Source of the DNA: RGIG426 sp045643425
GTDB taxonomy: Bacteria > Bacillota > Clostridia > Oscillospirales > Acutalibacteraceae
NCBI GenBank assembly: GCA_045643425.1
Contig: JAZUKW010000017.1
Location: forward strand, 1 to 18,784
Reading direction: 5' to 3'
Length of the DNA: 18,784 bases
Shown here: positions 12,683 through 18,784 of the stretch, one piece after another
Layout: each line of letters opens with the position of its first letter
Numbering within the stretch: the stretch's first letter is position 1
Notes under the pieces: model-generated
Database searches by the model: none
The model's input: only the letters and a program-made list of their open reading frames with translations
Told to the model about the DNA's origin: nothing
Translations under genes and position numbers: made by a program

Positions 12683-13784
12683 GCAAAAAGCGGTCAAAGA
12701 ACCGTTTATCCACATCACCAAAAAGCGCAACGATATGATTTGGTGGAAAGCGTGGCTGATCCGCGGTGCCGCCGTTTTGCTCGCGCTGATCGCCTGCGCC
12801 TTCATCATCGTGCTTCTGACCGGCTATAACCCCCTCGAGGTCTACAAAAAGATGATCGAGGGCAGCTTCTCCACCACGCGCAAGGTGTGGGCGCTGCTTC
12901 AGGGTATCGCGATGCTTCTTTGCATTTCCCTTGCCGTTACCCCGGCGTTCAAGATGAAATTCTGGAACCTCGGCGCGCAAGGTCAGGTTCTCGTCGGTGC
13001 GCTTGCGTGCGCCGCGTGTATGTTCTATTTCAAAAGCACGATGCCGTCGTGGCTGCTGATCGTTGTGATGCTGTTCGCGGCGATCGTCGCCGGTATGGTG
13101 TGGGCGCTCATTCCCGCATTCTTCAAAGCGCATTGGAACACGAACGAATCGCTGTTCACGCTGATGATGAACTACATCGCCATCCAGCTTGTGTCCTTTG
13201 CGATCGCGTCGTGGGTGACGAGCGGCTCGGGCGTGCTCGGACTGCTCAACTCAGACACCAACTGCGGTTGGCTACCGGCGGTATTCAACCAAAAATATTT
13301 CATCAACGTCGCGGTGGTGGCGCTGCTCACCATTATTATGTTCGTGTACCTCAAATACACGAAGCACGGCTATGAGATCGCCGTGGTGGGCGGCAGCGAA
13401 AATACTGCGCGCTACATCGGCATCAACGTGAAAAACGTGATTTTGCGTACCCTCGCGTTCTCCGGCGCGATGTGCGGTCTTGCGGGCTTCCTGCTCGTCT
13501 CCGGCACGCACCACACCGTTACCGAGACGCTCGAGGGCGGCATGGGCTTTACCGCGATCATGGTGTCGTGGCTCGCCAAATTCAACCCCATCGTGATGGT
13601 GCTTACCTCGTTCCTCATCGTGTTCTTACAGCGCGGCTCGAGCGAGATCGCCACCGCGTTCCGCTTGAACGAAAGCGTGGCGGATATTCTCACCGGTGTG
13701 ATCTTGTTCTTCATCATCGGCTGCGAGTTCTTTATCCGCTACGAGGTCCATTTCCGCAAAAAGCATAAGGAGGGAGAAGAATGA
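12675..13784 (+). CDS. nucleoside ABC transporter permease 1
   Basis: This 369-residue integral membrane protein of the BPD_transp_2 family (NupB/YufP-like) is one of two permeases forming the channel of the nucleoside importer. The first hydrophobic segment (about 28-50) follows a basic, polar N terminus; about eight to ten segments follow. Family features include MKFWNLGAQGQVLVGAL (an ExGxxNLGxEG-like loop with Gln for Glu), NESLFTLMMNYIAIQL, and GGSENTARYIGINVKNVI, a cytoplasmic loop contacting the ATPase. The ATG at 12675 is preferred to a GTG at 12666 because AGGAGG at 12661-12666 serves it and overlaps the GTG. It overlaps both neighbours by a few bases, so ATPase and both permeases are made in fixed proportion. 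Confidence 0.92.
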   Translation: MSKQKAVKEPFIHITKKRNDMIWWKAWLIRGAAVLLALIACAFIIVLLTGYNPLEVYKKMIEGSFSTTRKVWALLQGIAMLLCISLAVTPAFKMKFWNLGAQGQVLVGALACAACMFYFKSTMPSWLLIVVMLFAAIVAGMVWALIPAFFKAHWNTNESLFTLMMNYIAIQLVSFAIASWVTSGSGVLGLLNSDTNCGWLPAVFNQKYFINVAVVALLTIIMFVYLKYTKHGYEIAVVGGSENTARYIGINVKNVILRTLAFSGAMCGLAGFLLVSGTHHTVTETLEGGMGFTAIMVSWLAKFNPIVMVLTSFLIVFLQRGSSEIATAFRLNESVADILTGVILFFIIGCEFFIRYEVHFRKKHKEGEE

Positions 13785-14770
13785 ACTTTTTAAACACCGC
13801 CGCCACCTTTGTGAACGCGGCGATCATTCAAGGCATCCCGCTCTTATACGGTGCTACCGGTGAGATCATCACCGAAAAAAGCGGCAACCTGAACCTCGGT
13901 ATCCCCGGTATTATGTACGTGGGCGGTATCTCCGGCATCATCGGCGCGTATTTATATGAACACTCCGTCGAAACGCCGGCGGCGTTCTGGTGCATTGTGA
14001 TCCCGCTTTTGGCGTCGCTGCTCGGCTCGGCGCTGATGGCGCTGATTTACAGCTTTCTCACCATCACGCTTCGTGCCAACCAAAACGTGACCGGTTTGGC
14101 GCTGACCACGTTCGGTATCGGTGTCGGCAACTTCTTCGGCGGCTCGCTTCTTTCGTTCTTCGGCGAAAGCGGCTCCATCGCCGTTATCACCACCGGCGGC
14201 TACTACAAAACGAAGCTGCCGTTTGCCGACAGCCTGGGACTTTTCGGCAAGACGTTTTTGTCGTTCGGCTTCCTCGCATATTTGGCGATCGTCATCGCGA
14301 TCGTCGCATCGTGGTATTTAAACCACACCCGCGCCGGCCTTAACCTGCGTGCGGTGGGTGAAAACCCGGCAACGGCGGATGCCGCGGGTATCAACGTTAT
14401 CCGCCACAAATACCTCTCCACCGTCATCGGCGGTATGATCGCCGGCCTCGGCGGGTTGTACTTCGTGATGGACTACACCTGCGGCGCGTGGACGAACAAC
14501 GGCTTCGGCGACCGCGGATGGCTCGCAATCGCCATCGTGATCTTCGCTTTGTGGCGTCCGCGTTCGGCGATTCTCAGCAGCTTTATCTTCGGCGGACTCT
14601 ATATCATCTGCGTCTACATCCCCGGACTGTCGAGCGCCGCGAAAGAGCTTATCAAAATGCTTCCGTACCTCGTTACGATCGTCGTGCTTGTGGTGACGAG
14701 CCTGCGTAAAAAACGCGAGTATCAGCCGCCGGCAAGCCTCGGACTTTCGTATTTCCGCGAAGAGCGGTAA
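13781..14770 (+). CDS. nucleoside ABC transporter permease 2
   Basis: This 329-residue integral membrane protein is the second BPD_transp_2 permease (NupC/YufQ-like). The conserved loop TEKSGNLNLGIPGIMYVGG near residues 31-49 is the hallmark of this group, and the cytoplasmic loop NLRAVGENPATADAAGINV (residues about 189-207) is the ATPase-coupling region. About eight hydrophobic segments are visible. Its ATG overlaps the previous stop (ATGA at 13781-13784) and has AAGGAGGG upstream. It is the last gene of the importer and is followed 30 bases later by a strong terminator. Confidence 0.93.
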   Translation: MNFLNTAATFVNAAIIQGIPLLYGATGEIITEKSGNLNLGIPGIMYVGGISGIIGAYLYEHSVETPAAFWCIVIPLLASLLGSALMALIYSFLTITLRANQNVTGLALTTFGIGVGNFFGGSLLSFFGESGSIAVITTGGYYKTKLPFADSLGLFGKTFLSFGFLAYLAIVIAIVASWYLNHTRAGLNLRAVGENPATADAAGINVIRHKYLSTVIGGMIAGLGGLYFVMDYTCGAWTNNGFGDRGWLAIAIVIFALWRPRSAILSSFIFGGLYIICVYIPGLSSAAKELIKMLPYLVTIVVLVVTSLRKKREYQPPASLGLSYFREER

Positions 14771-14800
14771 CGACACTACGGTGCGCAAATAAAAACGGTT

Positions 14801-14836
14801 AAGCACCTGCCGACGTCGCTCTGGCAGGTGCTTTTT
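14801..14836 (+). terminator. terminator of the nucleoside importer genes
   Basis: AAGCACCTGCC (14801-14811) pairs perfectly with GGCAGGTGCTT (14823-14833) around an 11-base loop, followed by T to 14836. It ends the purine uptake block. Confidence 0.92.
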
Positions 14837-14852
14837 CCAAAAAGAACGTAAC

Positions 14853-14891
14853 CATTTTGAAAATGCCGGGGTATTTAGATTAGAAACCCCG
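14853..14891 (+). promoter_or_regulatory. two inverted repeats upstream of the 789-residue gene
   Basis: CATTTT-G-AAAATG (14853-14865) is a perfect palindrome. CGGGGT (14867-14872) pairs with ACCCCG (14886-14891) around a 13-base loop. Part of this lies where a promoter should be: TTGAAA at 14857-14862 is a possible -35 box but no good -10 box lies 17 bases on. The repeats may be operator or leader structures. The ribosome site AAAAGGAG of the gene follows at 14906-14913. Confidence 0.4.
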
Positions 14892-14921
14892 AAAACTCGC
14901 TTATAAAAAGGAGAGACCATT

Positions 14922-17291
14922 ATGCCACCGATTACGAACCAACAGCGACGGGACTTTACGAAAAAAGTCGATCTTTTTGAAAAAAAGCTCGCGTCGATTA
15001 CGCCGACTGATCTTGTAGCTGTATCTCGTAAAGATATTGTACGAGGCAATAATACCACTACGATAAACGTCCATACAAAAATCGAAGAGATGGTTCAAGC
15101 CTACAACGAGCTGTACGATTTAGATCAAGCTGCTTTTAAACAGAACAGAGAGCACCTGAATGCGGATCGTCAACTGAAAGCGTTTTATGATGCTTGCGAA
15201 AAACTGGGTATTCATTTCTGGTTTGGTGTTAAAACGGGGACGCCGGATAAGCTTGTGGAAGACAAGATCGCGGCATCTAAAACGGCGCTGGAAGCCGGCG
15301 ACCGGGAAGCAGCGGCTACGTCGATTTATGAAACGTTTTGTGCGATCCGTAAAAACAATAACAGGGAATCCTATTTGGATGAGATCAAGAATCTCTACCA
15401 TAGTGCCGAGGAAAAATTCGGGTATGACGTTTTTTGCGGAACAAATTTAAGCTTCGGCCGTTCGTATAGGCAAGTGGGCTTCGAGCTCCAAATGGAATCG
15501 TTTGAGAAAATGCTCGAGAACTACGATCCCAAAGTCCACACCGATCTCAAGCCGATTGCCGATAAATTTGAAGCGGCGTATTCTTGCGCCCGGGACGATA
15601 GCGGAGCTTATTTTGACAAGGAGCGTTGTGATAAAGCGATAAATGCTGCCGTGGACAAAATTGGAATACAATTTTGCCACCATCTTTCGGCTGTTCCGAA
15701 AGTGATTGTGGATAAACAAATCAACTCGTTTACCATGTCTATTCACCTTTATGATAAATCGGAAGATCCCGAAAAAGCGCAACACCTGACCGACAAGTTC
15801 TTGGAAACGGTGAGGCTGATCCTCCGTAACCCCAATAACGGGGACCTTACAGAAAAGCTTATTACGACAATGTATGATTCCGTAAATATTAAATGCGGCG
15901 AAGCGTTTGCCGACAGAATCGCTGAGATCGACGGTGTTTCGGACCGGCTGCCGAATTTGCTTAAACCGATCAACGACAGGTTGAAGAAAGCGGAACAGAC
16001 CGAACACGCGAAACAAGCCGAGCAAGAAGAAGCTGCCGGCATAACCTGGCGCGAAAAATGGGAAAAACCGCTGAAAATCGTGAATGAGCTGTTTCTTGAT
16101 CCCACGCTCCGCAGACAGATCGGAGACGTGAGTAACGCTGTCGACAAGGATAATCAAATCATTCTGAACACCAACGAGGATCGCTCCTTTTTGGATGCGA
16201 TGGCTGTCAATGCCGACCTGCTTTCCCGATTTGCCACCAAAGACTACCATAAGCCGATCGACGCCGTTATGAATAGCGTGTATGAGGACTATGCGAAGGC
16301 GCGTGAGCATTTTGCAGAGGAAATCAGCAGCGGCGAAGTGGGCTCTCTGCTTTACAAAACGCGTTTGGATGCGCTGACGGCGTGCGGCGCTATGGGCGTG
16401 GCGGCGAGCAGCTTTATCTCCGTTGCCAAAGCGAATTCTCTCGGCTTCGAGAATGCGAAAGACGTTGATCCGATGAAGCCTCTCCGAGAGACGCTTACCG
16501 TTTTACGGGACGAGATGGAGCGTATTCCGAAAAGCGGAAACGATACGCGTCTGTATACCAATTTAAGAAACGCACTCAACGGTGTGGTCAACAACGAAAA
16601 CGGTGCTTCTCTGGAAGAACTGCGCACGGCTGCCGAGCAGTATTTTAACGCGCGCAAAGGCGTGATCTTCAGCCCCTTTACCGCGGCGGGCAAACAGCGT
16701 TTGGATATTGCCAACCGCGTGATTGGCTTTTTGGATGTCGCTCGTTACAAAACGTTGGAGGCGAAGTCGAACGTGAAAGAGGACGAGCCGGAGGTCAAAG
16801 CGAAAAACGAAGTCAAAGAGAACGCGAAGACGGAAGCGCCGAAGTCGCAGGTGAAGACGGAAGCGACGAAACCTCAAGTAAAGACGGAAGCGACGAAGCC
16901 GCAAGTGAAGACGGAAGCGCCGAAGCCGCAAGTGAAGACGGAAGCGACGAATTTGAGCGAAACCGTATACGACAAGATCCATAAAAAATGCATCAACTTG
17001 ACAAGAGATAAAAACATCCTCACCTTTGATCAAGCGCTGGCAATCGACGTAAAAGCGGATGCCGGCACGTTTGCTCAAAAAGATTATTTGAATGGGCTCT
17101 TGGACAAAGAGGATGAATTGAAAGAGCTTGCCCGGAAATATCCCGAGAAGGAAGCTTTCGAGCGTGCGCTGGATGGACTTCTGGAAGAGTTCATCAATGC
17201 TCCTGCGACGAACGCCAAGACAGCCGTCAACGTCGGATATGCGTTGGAGACCAACGAGGCTGAGGCACAACAAACCAATCAGTTAACTTAA
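14922..17291 (+). CDS. large helical protein of unknown function, 789 residues
   Basis: I do not recognise this family. No signal peptide or membrane segment is seen, so it is probably cytoplasmic unless exported by an unusual route. The sequence is highly charged and helix-prone throughout, with coiled-coil-like Lys/Glu-rich parts (around 350-370, KKAEQTEHAKQAEQEEAAG). A region near residues 560-615 (SLEELRTAAEQYFNARKG, then TAAGKQRLDIANRVIGFLD) looks like a compact helical unit. A repeated Lys/Glu/Pro linker (636-676) leads to a C-terminal domain (about 680-770) and a polar tail. By eye the gene is lower in GC (one 60-base sample is 43%) than the importer genes, suggesting a different history. 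ATG 14922 follows AAAAGGAG with a 8-base spacer. It stands alone between two terminators, so context gives no function. Confidence 0.8.
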   Translation: MPPITNQQRRDFTKKVDLFEKKLASITPTDLVAVSRKDIVRGNNTTTINVHTKIEEMVQAYNELYDLDQAAFKQNREHLNADRQLKAFYDACEKLGIHFWFGVKTGTPDKLVEDKIAASKTALEAGDREAAATSIYETFCAIRKNNNRESYLDEIKNLYHSAEEKFGYDVFCGTNLSFGRSYRQVGFELQMESFEKMLENYDPKVHTDLKPIADKFEAAYSCARDDSGAYFDKERCDKAINAAVDKIGIQFCHHLSAVPKVIVDKQINSFTMSIHLYDKSEDPEKAQHLTDKFLETVRLILRNPNNGDLTEKLITTMYDSVNIKCGEAFADRIAEIDGVSDRLPNLLKPINDRLKKAEQTEHAKQAEQEEAAGITWREKWEKPLKIVNELFLDPTLRRQIGDVSNAVDKDNQIILNTNEDRSFLDAMAVNADLLSRFATKDYHKPIDAVMNSVYEDYAKAREHFAEEISSGEVGSLLYKTRLDALTACGAMGVAASSFISVAKANSLGFENAKDVDPMKPLRETLTVLRDEMERIPKSGNDTRLYTNLRNALNGVVNNENGASLEELRTAAEQYFNARKGVIFSPFTAAGKQRLDIANRVIGFLDVARYKTLEAKSNVKEDEPEVKAKNEVKENAKTEAPKSQVKTEATKPQVKTEATKPQVKTEAPKPQVKTEATNLSETVYDKIHKKCINLTRDKNILTFDQALAIDVKADAGTFAQKDYLNGLLDKEDELKELARKYPEKEAFERALDGLLEEFINAPATNAKTAVNVGYALETNEAEAQQTNQLT
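16827..16949 (+). repeat. tandem 27-base repeat coding for a 9-residue unit
   Basis: Four units of 27 bases (16827-16853, 16854-16880, 16881-16907, 16908-16934) and a 15-base partial fifth encode KTEAPKSQV, KTEATKPQV, KTEATKPQV, KTEAPKPQV and KTEAT. The third, fourth and fifth units are nearly identical in DNA, while the first two differ at silent positions, so copies seem to be of different age. The unit is likely an extended, flexible linker in the 789-residue protein. Confidence 0.9.
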
Positions 17292-17300
17292 ACACAAACA

Positions 17301-17334
17301 AAAAAGCGCTGTATCATCAGATACAGCGCTTTTT
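17301..17334. terminator. bidirectional terminator shared by converging genes
   Basis: AAAAAGCGCTGTATC (17301-17315) pairs perfectly with GATACAGCGCTTTTT (17320-17334) around an ATCA loop. A/T runs on both sides let it end the 789-residue gene (+) and the metG-tatD transcript (-). Confidence 0.93.
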
Positions 17335-17342
17335 CATATGTC

Positions 17343-18119
17343 TTATTTGATGTTCGGGAACGCGGCTTTCGCGTTTTGCTCGGTTTGCGAAAGCAACTCA
17401 TCCACCGTGATGCCGCGCACGCCGGCGATGACTGCCGCCGAGTAGGCGATCATGGTCGAATCGCACCGCTTGCCGCGCAGGGGAACGGGCGCCATGTACG
17501 GCGCGTCCGTTTCGAGGAGCAGGCGGTCGGCAGGGACGGCTTTCGCGACCTCAAGGGGTTTGACGGCGTTTTTGAACGTCGTTGCGCCGCCGAGCCCGAT
17601 ATACATTCCGAGCGACACGATTTCTTTCATCGTTTCCACGCTGCCGGAAAAGCAATGCACCACGCCTTTCGGCTTGTAGCGTTTTAGGATGTTAAGAGTA
17701 TCTTCGTGCGCCTCGCGGTCGTGCACAATCACGGGCGCATCGAGCGCCACCGCGAGTTCCACCTGCCGCGCAAACCATGTTCGCTGCATTTCGCGGGGAG
17801 TGGTGTCGTAGTGGTAGTCGAGCCCGATCTCACCGATGGCAACGGCTTTTTCGTCCGCATAATACCGCGCGACCTGCGCCATCGTCGGCTCTAAATCCGC
17901 GTCGGTGTGTTTATCGAGTTCGCCGGGATGCACGCCGACGGCGGCATAGACGAACGGAAACGCGCGGGCGAGGGAGAGGGACGATTCGCAAGAGGCGAGG
18001 TCGGTCGCGGCGTTCACCACACCGCACACGCCGTTTGCCGGGAAAGCGGCCAAAAGGGCGTTTCTGTCCTCGTCGAAGGCGGAATCATCGTAGTGGGCGT
18101 GCGTGTCGAAAATGGGCAT
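17343..18119 (-). CDS. tatD: TatD family metal-dependent hydrolase
   Basis: This 258-residue cytoplasmic TIM-barrel hydrolase of the TatD family has members that are 3'-5' exonucleases or DNases using two divalent metals. The metal ligands are all present: His7 and His9 in FDTHAHYD, Glu97 in IGEIGLDYHYD, His133 in VIVHDREAHEDTL, His155 in VVHCFSGS and Asp205 in LLETDAPYMAP. Length matches the family (about 255-260). The start at 18119 (reading leftward) lies one base beyond the metG stop, so the two are translationally coupled. metG-tatD is a common order in Firmicutes, often followed by rnmV and ksgA, which are absent here because the shared terminator follows directly. Confidence 0.95.
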   Translation of the reverse strand: MPIFDTHAHYDDSAFDEDRNALLAAFPANGVCGVVNAATDLASCESSLSLARAFPFVYAAVGVHPGELDKHTDADLEPTMAQVARYYADEKAVAIGEIGLDYHYDTTPREMQRTWFARQVELAVALDAPVIVHDREAHEDTLNILKRYKPKGVVHCFSGSVETMKEIVSLGMYIGLGGATTFKNAVKPLEVAKAVPADRLLLETDAPYMAPVPLRGKRCDSTMIAYSAAVIAGVRGITVDELLSQTEQNAKAAFPNIK

Positions 18120-18120
18120 A

Positions 18121-18784
18121 TTAGCGCACCTTCGAGCCGGGCTTCACGTTGTCCACGAACAGCACCTGCACGTCGTTTTCGCCGGCATCCGCCGCCAGGA
18201 TCATACCGGCGCTTTCGACGCCGCAGAGGGTGGCAGGCTTGAGGTTCGCGACCAACACGATATTGTGACCGATGAGGTCTTCCGGTTTATACCACGGCGC
18301 AATACCGGACGCGACGGTGCGGTCTTTGCCGCTGCCGTCGTCCAGCATCAGCTTCAGAAGCTTTTTCGCCTTTTTCACCGGCTCGCACGCGGTAATTTTC
18401 GCCACGCGCAGGTCGATTTTGGCAAACTCGTCAATCGAGATCTCCGGCAGGAACGCAACGCCCTCCGGTTTTGCCGCGGCCGCAGCTTTGGCGGCGCGCT
18501 CGGCCGCAACCTCTTCGAGAATTTTCTTTTCGTCGAGGCGGGCAAACAGCGGCTTGCCCTCGCCGCCGGCGTAACCGTCCGCCAGCCCAAAGGTCAGCTT
18601 ATCCCAATCACCAAGCGCCGCTTCGTCCGCTTGCAGCTGCGCAAAGATAGACGCGGAGGTGTCCGGCGTAAAGGGCTTGAGCAAAATGGCGAGCAGGCGA
18701 ATACCGTCAAGCAGGTTGTACAGCTCGTGGTTGAGGCGGGCTTTGGTCTCGTCGGATTTGGCGAGCACCCACGGCGCGGTTTCG
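18121..18784 (-). CDS. metG: methionyl-tRNA synthetase, C-terminal part
   Basis: The gene enters from the right edge and 220 complete codons are visible, from ETAPWVLAKSDETK to the stop TAA at 18123-18121. ETAPWVLAK is the conserved start of the final helices of the MetRS anticodon-binding domain, which runs to about KPFTPDTSASIFAQL. After a linker rich in Ala, Lys and Glu comes the tRNA-binding (EMAP II/Trbp111-like OB-fold) domain: ISIDEFAKIDLRVAKI, then VASGIAPWYKPEDLIG and NLKPATLCGVESAGMILAA. This C-terminal domain helps dimerise and hold tRNA in many bacterial MetRS enzymes. The catalytic HIGH and KMSKS motifs lie outside the window. It is the first gene of the metG-tatD pair. Confidence 0.95.
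   Translation of the reverse strand, partial: ETAPWVLAKSDETKARLNHELYNLLDGIRLLAILLKPFTPDTSASIFAQLQADEAALGDWDKLTFGLADGYAGGEGKPLFARLDEKKILEEVAAERAAKAAAAAKPEGVAFLPEISIDEFAKIDLRVAKITACEPVKKAKKLLKLMLDDGSGKDRTVASGIAPWYKPEDLIGHNIVLVANLKPATLCGVESAGMILAADAGENDVQVLFVDNVKPGSKVR

Noticed and set aside
15447..16310. Minus-strand frame opposite the 789-residue gene
   Set aside because: The plus frame is open over 2370 bases with a good ribosome site and a terminator, and the in-frame 27-base repeats keep that frame. The minus product is a low-complexity Phe/Arg/Val-rich shadow.
16827..16949. Tandem repeat as a CRISPR array
   Set aside because: Units are directly adjacent without spacers, are 27 bases long in frame, and encode a regular 9-residue peptide.

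Overview
The window looks like the chromosome of an anaerobic, endospore-forming-lineage member of the Clostridia (Firmicutes), probably an Oscillospiraceae/Ruminococcaceae-type bacterium. The signs are AGGAGG-type ribosome sites on most genes, TTGACA/TATAAT-type promoters, a purine riboswitch in front of xpt, a BMP-type nucleoside ABC importer, a metG-tatD pair, and a tiny gene that aligns position by position with the sporulation peptide SpoVM. Most genes look moderately GC-rich by eye (a little over 50%). No tRNA, rRNA, insertion sequence, phage gene or CRISPR array was seen.

Region 1 (1-6167, all + strand, short gaps or overlaps, no terminator seen): the 3' end of an HD-GYP-type gene, a 1-phosphofructokinase (fruK), a zinc-ribbon membrane protein, an unrecognised membrane protein, an alpha/beta hydrolase, a 63-residue zinc-ribbon protein, a YitT-family membrane protein, a membrane acyltransferase, a Cys-tRNA(Pro) deacylase (ybaK) and a nitroreductase. 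These could form one long operon of housekeeping and accessory functions.

Region 2 (6180-8734): two very small genes, a 47-residue membrane peptide and a 28-residue SpoVM-like peptide, lie behind a possible mother-cell sporulation promoter and end in a strong terminator. They are followed by mntP (Mn2+ efflux) with its own promoter. Next is a FAD-dependent oxidoreductase of the COG2509 type, whose promoter is followed almost at once by a terminator-like hairpin, suggesting attenuation.

Region 3 (8831-14836): a purine salvage and uptake block. A promoter, a guanine-type riboswitch with an extra hairpin inserted in loop L2, and a terminator precede xpt. A promoter-like stretch containing a perfect TGTNA-N7-TNACA palindrome (the GlnR/TnrA box pattern) precedes a BMP-family lipoprotein. 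A leaky-looking terminator separates this gene from the ATPase and two permeases, which are translationally coupled. Together the genes would bring in nucleosides and salvage xanthine/guanine, under both purine and possibly nitrogen control.

Region 4 (14853-17334): a monocistronic gene for a 789-residue, probably cytoplasmic, helix-rich protein of unknown function. By eye it is lower in GC than its neighbours. It has a 9-residue Lys/Glu/Pro repeat linker near its C terminus and two inverted repeats upstream.

Region 5 (17301-18784, - strand): the end of methionyl-tRNA synthetase (metG, cut by the window edge) directly followed by tatD. Both are read toward a terminator shared with the 789-residue gene.
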